Assembly: GCF_021021555.1 (NCBI RefSeq) | Contig: NZ_JAINWA010000001.1 | Coordinates: 248,001-312,000 of the forward strand | DNA length: 64,000 bases | Reading direction: 5' to 3' | Source: Teretinema zuelzerae | Lineage (GTDB): Bacteria > Spirochaetota > Spirochaetia > Treponematales > Treponemataceae | In this document: positions 17,449-24,905 of the stretch, one piece after another | Layout of the letters: each line of letters begins with the position of its first letter | How positions within the stretch are numbered: position 1 is the stretch's first letter | Made by a program: the position numbers and the translations under genes | The notes under the pieces: model-generated | Database searches by the model: none | Told to the model about the DNA's origin: nothing | The model's input: only the letters and a program-made list of their open reading frames with translations

Positions 17449-18315
17449 TTATTGCAGGGATTTGATATAGGGCACCATATGTTTCGCCGCGTGGGCTCCG
17501 TCGGAAACAGCTTTCGCTATTTGCAGATATCCGCCGATGCAGTCGCCGGCGGCGAAAATTCCCGGCACGTTCGTCATAAATGACTGATCAACGACGATAT
17601 CGGTCTTGTTGAGTTCAACGCCGATCTTGGCGGCGAAGTCTGCGGCTCCAGCGGTTCCCAGCGCGACGAAGGCGCCGTCAACAGCCATAGCCTCCCCTCC
17701 TTCAAGGGAAATCCCGGTCAGCTTATCCGAACCTGCAAATCCGTCTATCATGCGCTTCTCAACGGCAAGACCTTCCGGAAAGCGGGCAGAAGCAGGTTCA
17801 GCTCCGTTCGTGAAAAGAGTTATATCCTTGGTGAAATGAGCGAGTTCCGACAGCTCGTTCGCGGCGTAATCGCCCGTTCCTATGACCGCAAGACGCTTAT
17901 TCTTATAAAAAAAACCGTCGCAGGTTGCGCAAAAACTGATGCCCTTCCCGCGAAGCTCCTCAAAACCGGGAACCTTCAAGCCGGCGCGCGATTTTCCGGT
18001 GGCAAGCAATACGGATCGGCCCCGATATTCGCCGCCTGCGGTTTTCACAACCCACGCGTCCTCCATGGAAATATTCACGGCTTCCTCTTCTCGGATTTCC
18101 GCTCCTATGCGGCGGGCCTGGGCGACTCCCCGCGCGGCCAGCTCTGCGCCGGAAAGAGGCTGGTCGAAACCATAGTAATTATCGATTTTTTCGGCCCGTT
18201 CAAGAGCCCCTACTCCATGACCGAGCACCAGAACCTTCAGGCCGGCGCGAACCAGATACAACGAAGCCGAAATTCCGGCCGGACCTTTGCCAATAATAAT
18301 TGAATCGTACATCAT
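17449..18315 (-). CDS. Thioredoxin-reductase-like FAD disulfide oxidoreductase
   Basis: 288 residues from the ATG at 18315; longer in-frame readings run through non-coding-looking sequence. The FAD site is IIIGKGPAGISASLYL at 6-21, the redox-active pair is Cys129/Cys132 (SFCATCDGFF), and the C-terminal FAD motif is GIFAAGDCIGG. This is the low-molecular-weight thioredoxin reductase fold. The central pyridine-nucleotide domain is atypical: the loop reads VIGTGDYAANELSEL, and the usual HRR-type motif for the NADPH phosphate is replaced by TLFTNGAEP. Some clostridial relatives of this type use ferredoxin or flavin electrons instead, so the electron donor is uncertain. No trxA lies nearby. Confidence 0.85.
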   Translation of the reverse strand: MMYDSIIIGKGPAGISASLYLVRAGLKVLVLGHGVGALERAEKIDNYYGFDQPLSGAELAARGVAQARRIGAEIREEEAVNISMEDAWVVKTAGGEYRGRSVLLATGKSRAGLKVPGFEELRGKGISFCATCDGFFYKNKRLAVIGTGDYAANELSELAHFTKDITLFTNGAEPASARFPEGLAVEKRMIDGFAGSDKLTGISLEGGEAMAVDGAFVALGTAGAADFAAKIGVELNKTDIVVDQSFMTNVPGIFAAGDCIGGYLQIAKAVSDGAHAAKHMVPYIKSLQ

Positions 18316-18350
18316 TAAACTAATTTCTTTCTTTTTAAACGAAAAGTAAA

Positions 18351-18363
18351 GTGACAGAGTCAC
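18351..18363. promoter_or_regulatory. Inverted repeat in the divergent trxB-like/deacetylase region
   Basis: A perfect 5-bp inverted repeat, GTGAC-AGA-GTCAC, lies between the two divergent genes, 31 nt upstream of the deacetylase -35. It could be an operator for either gene; the half-sites are short. Confidence 0.3.
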
Positions 18364-18393
18364 GATTGCGGATAGAGGGGGCGCTCTTCTTTC

Positions 18394-18422
18394 TTGACAA
18401 ATGCCTGGAGAGGATTTATTTT
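18394..18422 (+). promoter_or_regulatory. Promoter for the polysaccharide deacetylase gene
   Basis: A consensus -35 TTGACA (18394-18399), a 17-nt spacer and a -10 TATTTT (18417-18422). The start codon is 37 nt further on. Confidence 0.6.
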
Positions 18423-18458
18423 GTACAAGCAGTGTACCAACAAGAAGCAGAGGAAACA

Positions 18459-19631
18459 ATGAGCAAAATGAACCATAAAGCGATATCACGACTCCCGTCC
18501 ATCAATCCGCCGGATAGACTCCAGCCGGCACGCGTGCCTCAATTCGCGGCCTTCACCTTCGACGACAACGGAAAGTCGGGTCTTCCGGGAGCTGGAACCA
18601 TCGGAGGGATGTCCTTCGTTCTCGATCTCTTCGATTCGGGGCGAAACCAGGGAAGCGGGGAGCATACAGAACACGCCGGAAAAAAAACCTTCGACTATGC
18701 CGCTACCCGGGCAACCTTCCTCGCGGCGGGTTTTTACTCAGGGCCGGGCCAATGGGAAAACGGATCGTTTGTGAAAAAAATCTGGAAAAAGGCCGCCGAT
18801 CTCGGCCATGAGATCGGGAACCACACCTACACCCACCCTCATGGACTGCGGGAAGGCTATTCAGCATCTAAATGGGAAGAAGAAATCATGCGCTGCGACG
18901 AATGCCTGACCAATCGCTTCGATCCGAATGAAACGCCGGAAACAAAGGACGACAAGAACGGAATCGGACTGAGAAGCGAGGAAATCGTCGGTTTCAGGGC
19001 GCCTTTTCTGGGATACAATGCGCATCTCTTTCCTGCGCTCTCCCGTCTCGGCTTTTCGTACGACTGCAGCATCTCCGAAGGCTTTCAGAGCGAACAGGAC
19101 GGAACAAACTGTTTTTGGCCCTATACACTCGACCTGGGAAGCCCGGGAGACCGGCTTGACGCTATAGAAAACGGCAGAGAACCGGCGCCCGGCGTGCCGG
19201 CTTTGTGGGAATTGCCGACGTATGCAGTAACCGTTCCGCCCGACGAACTGTGCAGAAAATACGGGGTGCAGGAGGGACTGAGGACGAAACTGGCGAAGCG
19301 GGTCGACACCTTTAACGAGAACGACGGAAAAATCGACGGCCTCGACTGGAATCTGTGGTCGCCGTTCGAAATGAACGCGGACGAGTTCATCGCGACTTTC
19401 GCTTATTCGCTCGATTTAAAATATCAGGGAAACCGCGCTCCGATGATTTTCTGCTTCCACTCGGATATTTACGCGGACGAGTACGACGACCCCATGCCGA
19501 ACGCAGACGCCGGGGAACGCAGGCGTGCTTTGAAAGCGTGCTACGAGTATGCTGCAGGATTGAAAGACGCCCGTCTTGTAACAATGAAAGATCTGGTATC
19601 GTGGCTGGAGAATCCCGTTCCGTTGAGATGA
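18459..19631 (+). CDS. Polysaccharide deacetylase family protein (NodB-like)
   Basis: 390 residues from the ATG at 18459, which follows AGAGGAA; a longer reading from 18351 runs through the promoter and is rejected. Motif 1 is TFDD (33-36), giving the catalytic Asp and the metal Asp. Motif 2 is NHTYTHPH (metal His122 and His126). VGFRAPFLGYN fits motif 3 (Arg and Pro). Family 4 carbohydrate esterases remove acetyl groups from peptidoglycan, chitin or other N-acetyl sugars. There is no signal peptide, so the protein appears cytoplasmic, which is unusual for a peptidoglycan deacetylase. It has its own promoter and terminator. Confidence 0.88.
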   Translation: MSKMNHKAISRLPSINPPDRLQPARVPQFAAFTFDDNGKSGLPGAGTIGGMSFVLDLFDSGRNQGSGEHTEHAGKKTFDYAATRATFLAAGFYSGPGQWENGSFVKKIWKKAADLGHEIGNHTYTHPHGLREGYSASKWEEEIMRCDECLTNRFDPNETPETKDDKNGIGLRSEEIVGFRAPFLGYNAHLFPALSRLGFSYDCSISEGFQSEQDGTNCFWPYTLDLGSPGDRLDAIENGREPAPGVPALWELPTYAVTVPPDELCRKYGVQEGLRTKLAKRVDTFNENDGKIDGLDWNLWSPFEMNADEFIATFAYSLDLKYQGNRAPMIFCFHSDIYADEYDDPMPNADAGERRRALKACYEYAAGLKDARLVTMKDLVSWLENPVPLR

Positions 19632-19637
19632 TAGAAC

Positions 19638-19675
19638 AAAAAACGCCGGAGACAGAGTTCTTCGGCGTTTTTTTT
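19638..19675 (+). terminator. Rho-independent terminator of the deacetylase gene
   Basis: AAAAAACGCCG pairs with CGGCGTTTTTT across a 14-nt loop and continues into a run of T. It starts 7 nt after the stop codon. Confidence 0.85.
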
Positions 19676-19686
19676 ATAGTTTAAAT

Positions 19687-19716
19687 TTGACAATACTGTA
19701 TTACATACACTATATT
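19687..19716 (+). promoter_or_regulatory. Promoter of the PadR cassette
   Basis: Consensus -35 TTGACA (19687-19692), an 18-nt spacer and -10 TATATT (19711-19716). The padR ATG is at 19734 with AGGAG before it. Confidence 0.7.
19697..19709. promoter_or_regulatory. Candidate PadR operator inside the promoter spacer
   Basis: TGTAT-TAC-ATACA is a perfect 5-bp inverted repeat lying between the -35 and -10 boxes of the padR promoter. PadR regulators often bind AT-rich palindromes over their own promoter, so autorepression is a reasonable inference. Confidence 0.45.
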
Positions 19717-19733
19717 AGGCACAGGAGCGAATC

Positions 19734-20084
19734 ATGGAGAATGACGACGAGGCGACCATCAACCTGATTCAGGAACTTAACCGGGGAACGCTGGTATTGT
19801 CGGTTTTACTGTGCACAGACGAGCCGGGATACGGATACTCGCTCGCTTCCCGGCTCAACGAGCAGGGAATACAGATTGAACAAAACACGCTCTACCCCCT
19901 GCTGCGAAGGCTCGAAAAACAGGGATTGCTTGAAAGCCGGTGGGATACGACTGAATCGAGGCCGCGCCGGTACTACTCGGCGAGCGAAAAGGGAAAGGCT
20001 GTGCGCGCCCGGCTTCTCGAGGAATGGAAAGGACTCGACACGGCTCTGCGCGGACTGGAACAACACAAAGGAGGTTCTGAATGA
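19734..20084 (+). CDS. PadR-family transcriptional regulator
   Basis: 116 residues with a winged-helix domain. The core LVLSVLLCTDEPGYGYSLASRL, the recognition region IQIEQNTLYPLLRRLEKQGLLESRW and the wing SRPRRYYSASEKGKAV are the PadR signature. The short C-terminal helix (ARLLEEWKGLDTALRGLE) is a dimerisation helix, as in the short PadR-s2 group. It overlaps the next gene by 4 nt (ATGA). The cassette of PadR plus HAAS-domain membrane protein is common in bacteria. Confidence 0.93.
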   Translation: MENDDEATINLIQELNRGTLVLSVLLCTDEPGYGYSLASRLNEQGIQIEQNTLYPLLRRLEKQGLLESRWDTTESRPRRYYSASEKGKAVRARLLEEWKGLDTALRGLEQHKGGSE

Positions 20085-21037
20085 AACTGGTGGATCAATA
20101 TATCCAGGCTATCGGCTCGAAGCTCCCGCTTAAAGGGCGGGCAGACATTAAAAAAGAGCTTGAAAGCTTGCTTATGGAAGATATCGAATCAAAATACGGG
20201 GAGAACCCCTCGGAGAAAGAAGCGATGGAAGCGATCCGCTCCTTCGGCAGCCCGCAATCGGTAGCGTTAAGATACGCAGAAAACCAGACGGCCGTTTCGC
20301 GAGGCCTGACGCCTTTGTATCTGATGCTGATCAAAATCGTGCCGGGCGCGCTTGCGATAGCTTTCGCGGTCATAACCGTCGTGAAGGCTCTCTCTGGAAA
20401 CGGAGGCGGACCAGCTGCTCTTCTGGGGTTCTTTGCATCAAGCGTTTTCACGTCATCGCTTGCGGCTGTAGGCGCGATCTCCATCGCCTTCGTCCTGGCG
20501 TCAAGATGCGTGCCGGACGCTGTTGCCGATCCCGACGAAGACTGGGATCCTGTTGAACTCAAGGGGATCGAAATCGATTCCGGAAAAGAATCAACGGTGG
20601 AACACATCATCGCGATAGCGGGACTATCTATCGCGGCTGTCGTCTTGAACGCGTATCCTCAGGCGATACGCGCTCTGGAAACGTCATTCTTCGCGACAGG
20701 GCTGGCCGCAGGCAGGAATCACTTCGTAGACATTGAACGGTTAGCATTGTACGTCTCGCTTTTCAATCCCGTCTGGGCAGCTCAGGCAGTACGTGCCGTT
20801 TTCGCCGTTTCCGGGAAAGCGAAAATAAAGACGTTGAAAATTTGGGGATTGATCGCGGAAGTCGCGACTGTCGCCCTCCATTGGGCGATGGCGTTCGATC
20901 TATCGCTCTATTCCGATTACGAAGGCATTGTCGGGTTCAGAATGATTTTCATTCTGGTCGCGTTAATAGAAACGATAGAGCTGGCGTCGCACGCGTTCCG
21001 CTCGCTCGTCAAAAAAATGGAAAATCTGGGGTCTTGA
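20081..21037 (+). CDS. HAAS-domain membrane protein, partner of the PadR regulator
   Basis: 318 residues. The cytoplasmic N-terminus (1-75; IQAIGSKLPLKGRADIKKEL and NPSEKEAMEAIRSFGSPQSV) matches the HAAS or permease-prefix signalling domain that often follows PadR genes. The rest contains about six hydrophobic helices (for example 84-105, 115-140, 178-197, 219-238). It is translationally coupled to padR, with AAAGGAGG before the start. It probably senses an envelope state and signals to the regulator; the ligand is unknown. Confidence 0.82.
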   Translation: MKLVDQYIQAIGSKLPLKGRADIKKELESLLMEDIESKYGENPSEKEAMEAIRSFGSPQSVALRYAENQTAVSRGLTPLYLMLIKIVPGALAIAFAVITVVKALSGNGGGPAALLGFFASSVFTSSLAAVGAISIAFVLASRCVPDAVADPDEDWDPVELKGIEIDSGKESTVEHIIAIAGLSIAAVVLNAYPQAIRALETSFFATGLAAGRNHFVDIERLALYVSLFNPVWAAQAVRAVFAVSGKAKIKTLKIWGLIAEVATVALHWAMAFDLSLYSDYEGIVGFRMIFILVALIETIELASHAFRSLVKKMENLGS

Positions 21038-21038
21038 A

Positions 21039-21584
21039 ATGAAGAAAGATTCAATCGGTTTCGTCTGGAATGCGGCGCTGGCGCATACTATCGCGTACTT
21101 TATCGCGGGGATTTTCGCGGTCACCTTTTTAGGATACCGCGAGCGTTTCGCCGAAGAAGCTCTGGCAACCTTCATGCGGCAGGTCGACGATCCCATGACC
21201 GCGCTCGGACCGGGGCTGCAAATTTTGCGAGGGCTTGTCGTCGGCGCGGTGCTTCTTCCCTTCAGGAAGAGAATAACCGGCGAAAAGCACGGCTACGCCG
21301 CGCTCGCCCTCCTCGTTGCGGGACTTTCGGGGTTTTCAGCTCTGGGCCCTGCTCCCGGTTCCTTCGAAGGCTTCGTATACACGACTCTTTCGCTGCTCTA
21401 CCATGTCTTCGGCCTGCCTGAACTGGTCTTGTACGTGCTTCTGTTCGCCCTCGTATGCAAACTGCTCGTCGAGGCTAAGAAAAAAGCTGTGAAAGCGGCG
21501 GCCGTCGCGGCCGTAGTTCTTATAAGCCTGCTCAGCCTTCTCGGCTACCTCGCCGCGACCGGGGTTCTCGCCGTGCCGGCATAA
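21039..21584 (+). CDS. Hypothetical membrane protein of the PadR cassette
   Basis: 181 residues with about five hydrophobic helices (10-28, 55-75, 83-101, 112-135, 150-176). It starts one base after the HAAS gene stop, so it belongs to the same operon. No family is recognised. Its final codons carry the first copy of a 21-bp direct repeat whose second copy lies past the stop codon. Confidence 0.72.
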   Translation: MKKDSIGFVWNAALAHTIAYFIAGIFAVTFLGYRERFAEEALATFMRQVDDPMTALGPGLQILRGLVVGAVLLPFRKRITGEKHGYAALALLVAGLSGFSALGPAPGSFEGFVYTTLSLLYHVFGLPELVLYVLLFALVCKLLVEAKKKAVKAAAVAAVVLISLLSLLGYLAATGVLAVPA

Positions 21585-21644
21585 CCGGAACCTGAAACCG
21601 CGGCCGCGCTTGCACGCCGGGCGCGGGGTTCTCGCCGTGCCGGC
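21560..21644. repeat. 21-bp direct repeat pair at the 3' end of the PadR cassette
   Basis: The same 21 bases (CGGGGTTCTCGCC then GTGCCGGC) occur at 21560-21580, inside the last codons and up to the stop, and again at 21624-21644 in the short convergent gap before the homoserine dehydrogenase 3' end. The copies are 64 nt apart. Confidence 0.85.
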
Positions 21645-21684
21645 CCGGCATGAACGGATTGCGGCCGATCCGGCGCCGAGCGCG

Positions 21685-22971
21685 TCAGTCTCCCAGACCG
21701 GCGCGGATCACCGACGCGACGCGGCGCACTGTGGGAAGAGCTTCAATTTCGGCCAGAGCGGCGCGCATTTCAGCTTCGCGCGTCGGATGGGTGATGATCG
21801 TAATCGTCGCCTCTCCGTCGCGCGCGTCCATTTGGCGGATGTTGTGGATGCTAACCCGATATTTGGCGAAGATGTTCGCGTAGGATGCGAGCACTCCGGG
21901 CGCGTCGTTGACGACGCAACGAACGAAAAAGCTGGTGATGCTTTCAGATATCGGAAGCACCTTGCGTTCGGCAAGGGCGAAATCGGTATCGTGGGAAAAT
22001 CCTTGCGTTCCGCGGAACGCGAGGTTCATCACGTCGCCGACGACAGCGGAAGCGGTCGGCAGCTCGCCGGCGCCCCTGCCGTAAAGCATGGAATCGCCGA
22101 GGCTCGAACCGCGGATAAAAATCGCGTTGAAGGCGTCGTGAACGCTTGCGAGCGGATGCTCGTCCGGCACCATGACCGGGTGAACGCGAAGCTCGAGTCC
22201 GTCCTCCCGGTTGACTCCCACCGCGAGAATCTTCACCGTGTAGCCGAAATATTTCGCCGCCGCGATATCGTCCGCAGTGATCCGAGTGATTCCTTCGCGG
22301 TATATTTCGCGGTAGTCGACGGGACAACGGAACGCGAGGCTCGATAGAATAGCGAGCTTATAGGTTGCGTCGTATCCTTCAACGTCGTTCTTGGGATCTG
22401 CCTCGGCGTATCCGAGATCCTGGGCTTCGCGGAGGGTGGCGGAGAAATCCGCCCCGGTGGCCGTCATCTTCGATAGAATGAAGTTGGTAGTACCGTTCAC
22501 GATGCCGTACACCCGCTCGATCCTGTTCGCGGCCAAGGAATTGCGGATTGCGTGGAGAACCGGTATTCCTCCGCCTACAGCCGCTTCATAGAGAATCGTA
22601 CAGCCGTGGGCCTTGGCGAGTTCGGTGAACGCGCGCCCGTGCTTTGCGATGACTTCCTTATTGGAAGTGATGACGTTCTTGCCGGCCTTGAGCGCCGCTT
22701 CTATGAATTTCTTGGCGGCGCCTTCTCCGCCGATGACTTCGATTACCGTGTTTATTTCCGCGTCGCCGATGACAGCGTCCGCGTCCGCGATGAGCATTCC
22801 TTCAGGAAGCGCGAGGCCGCGATCGGAGGAAACATCCAGATCAGCGATTCGCTTGAGGACAATTTTGCATCCTGCGCGCTCCTCGAGCATCGCGCGGTCG
22901 TTTAACAGTATTTTCGCGACGCCGGTGCCGACCGTACCGAATCCTATAACTCCTATGACGATATCAGACAT
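21685..22971 (-). CDS. hom: Homoserine dehydrogenase
   Basis: 428 residues from the ATG at 22971 with GGGAG upstream; the longer reading to 23115 is rejected. Reduces aspartate semialdehyde to homoserine on the way to Thr and Met. The NAD(P) site is GVIGFGTVGTGV at the N-terminus. VGGGIPVLHAIRNSL and the region DLGYAEADPKNDVEGYDATYKLAIL are the catalytic signature. The last 80 residues form an ACT domain (VVNDAPGVLASYANIFAKY), the usual site of feedback control by threonine. It is a stand-alone enzyme, not fused to aspartokinase. Confidence 0.95.
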   Translation of the reverse strand: MSDIVIGVIGFGTVGTGVAKILLNDRAMLEERAGCKIVLKRIADLDVSSDRGLALPEGMLIADADAVIGDAEINTVIEVIGGEGAAKKFIEAALKAGKNVITSNKEVIAKHGRAFTELAKAHGCTILYEAAVGGGIPVLHAIRNSLAANRIERVYGIVNGTTNFILSKMTATGADFSATLREAQDLGYAEADPKNDVEGYDATYKLAILSSLAFRCPVDYREIYREGITRITADDIAAAKYFGYTVKILAVGVNREDGLELRVHPVMVPDEHPLASVHDAFNAIFIRGSSLGDSMLYGRGAGELPTASAVVGDVMNLAFRGTQGFSHDTDFALAERKVLPISESITSFFVRCVVNDAPGVLASYANIFAKYRVSIHNIRQMDARDGEATITIITHPTREAEMRAALAEIEALPTVRRVASVIRAGLGD

Positions 22972-23080
22972 TTCATATCTCCCGATTTTTATTGAGTCGA
23001 ACTGCATAAATACTATATCACATATAGCCCGTGTGCAGAAAGCGGGATGATATGACCGCACCAAGTATCTGCGGGCATAA

Positions 23081-23131
23081 AAAAACCGCGTCCTGATGCG
23101 CCGTATCGGCTTCATCGGGAACGCGGTTTTT
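23081..23131 (-). terminator. Terminator downstream of gap
   Basis: AAAAACCGCGT (23081-23091) pairs with ACGCGGTTTTT (23121-23131). The inner loop holds a further partial hairpin. On the minus strand it ends in a T-run. The stem has A/T tracts on both sides, so it could work in either direction. Confidence 0.7.
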
Positions 23132-23139
23132 CGAAAGAC

Positions 23140-23162
23140 CCGGCTGCCGCAGGGACAGCCGG
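23140..23162 (-). terminator. Second hairpin between gap and its terminator
   Basis: CCGGCTG / CAGCCGG form a 7-bp stem with a 9-nt loop, 43 nt after the gap stop and just ahead of the stronger terminator. There is no T-run directly after it, so it may protect the mRNA 3' end. Confidence 0.4.
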
Positions 23163-23204
23163 ATTTTCACACAGCTAGCGTCGAAAAATAGGGAATCGAA
23201 TTCC

Positions 23205-24212
<1,008 letters not shown>

Positions 24213-24235
24213 CTAATCTATAAAATGTTACCTAT

Positions 24236-24264
24236 ACTATAGCCATACGGCCTATCAAGGTCAA
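24236..24264 (-). promoter_or_regulatory. Strong promoter for gap
   Basis: On the minus strand, TTGACC (24259-24264), a 17-nt spacer and TATAGT (24236-24241), close to consensus. The transcript would start about 27 nt before the ATG. Confidence 0.75.
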
Positions 24265-24297
24265 TGTATCGACGCCCGCTCGAACGGAGCGGAGCGT

Positions 24298-24335
24298 AAA
24301 AAAAAAGTCAACCGCCGTGAGGTTCGACCCGGCGG
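24298..24335 (-). terminator. Terminator at the end of the alarmone hydrolase gene
   Basis: On the minus strand CCGCCG pairs with CGGCGG across a 12-nt loop, overlapping the last codons of the gene, then TTGAC and nine T follow. Confidence 0.6.
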
Positions 24336-24889
24336 CACAGAAAGCCGGAATCTTCGAGGTATTGCCGGCGGGATATGACCAGCTGAATCAGTTCCTGGTA
24401 CATTTCGAAATTCACCTCGAGGGCTATGGGAAACAGATACAGCTCTGTTTCTTCGCAGTAGCGCTCGATGAAGGCGGGATCGGTGACGAAGCCGAGGCTG
24501 ATCATATTGCTGATCCTGTCCGCGCATTTAAGCACCTTGGCCCGATGGGAGCCCTTCTCGATAATGCGCTTGAGGTAATCGCTTTTCAGCATTCCTTCCT
24601 GCTTGGTCACTTCCATGACCAGGTCGTACACCTGGCCAGATTCCGAATCGATTTCCAGAATCTGGTTGCGATTGAAGTCGGGAATGTCCTCTATCACGTC
24701 GTGGATCACTGATGCCTTTAACAGCACGCTGTCGATATAGCCGTAGTCGAGGAGTATCCCCATGGTGTCGATCTGATGGCGGAACATGTTGCCGCCTGCA
24801 TGGCGTTGTTTGCCGATCAACATAGTAGCGAGCTGCATGTAGGGAGCGAGGTATATTCCTTTAAGAACCAGCATGTCCTGGGTATTCAT
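24308..24889 (-). CDS. HD-domain protein, small alarmone hydrolase-like (SpoT/Mesh1 type)
   Basis: 193 residues from the ATG at 24889, with GGGGGAG 5 nt upstream. It matches only the hydrolase half of RelA/SpoT. Visible residues are His38 (FRHQID), the HD pair His63-Asp64 with Glu67-Asp68 (VIHDVIED) and Asp124...Asn128 (KCADRISNM). The +4 spacing of HD to ED and of D to N is that of (p)ppGpp hydrolases. There is no synthetase, TGS or ACT domain. It is inferred to remove the 3'-pyrophosphate from ppGpp, or possibly the phosphate of NADPH, as some Mesh1 proteins do. It lies 16 nt after the valS stop, an operon link between tRNA charging and the stringent response. Confidence 0.78.
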   Translation of the reverse strand: MNTQDMLVLKGIYLAPYMQLATMLIGKQRHAGGNMFRHQIDTMGILLDYGYIDSVLLKASVIHDVIEDIPDFNRNQILEIDSESGQVYDLVMEVTKQEGMLKSDYLKRIIEKGSHRAKVLKCADRISNMISLGFVTDPAFIERYCEETELYLFPIALEVNFEMYQELIQLVISRRQYLEDSGFLCRRVEPHGG

Positions 24890-24905
24890 TCGCTCCCCCT
24901 GCAAA

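Noticed and set aside
18351-18363. Crp/Fnr-type binding site
   Set aside because: GTGA...TCAC half-sites are present but the spacing is 5 nt, not 6, and the outer bases do not fit; kept only as a generic inverted repeat.
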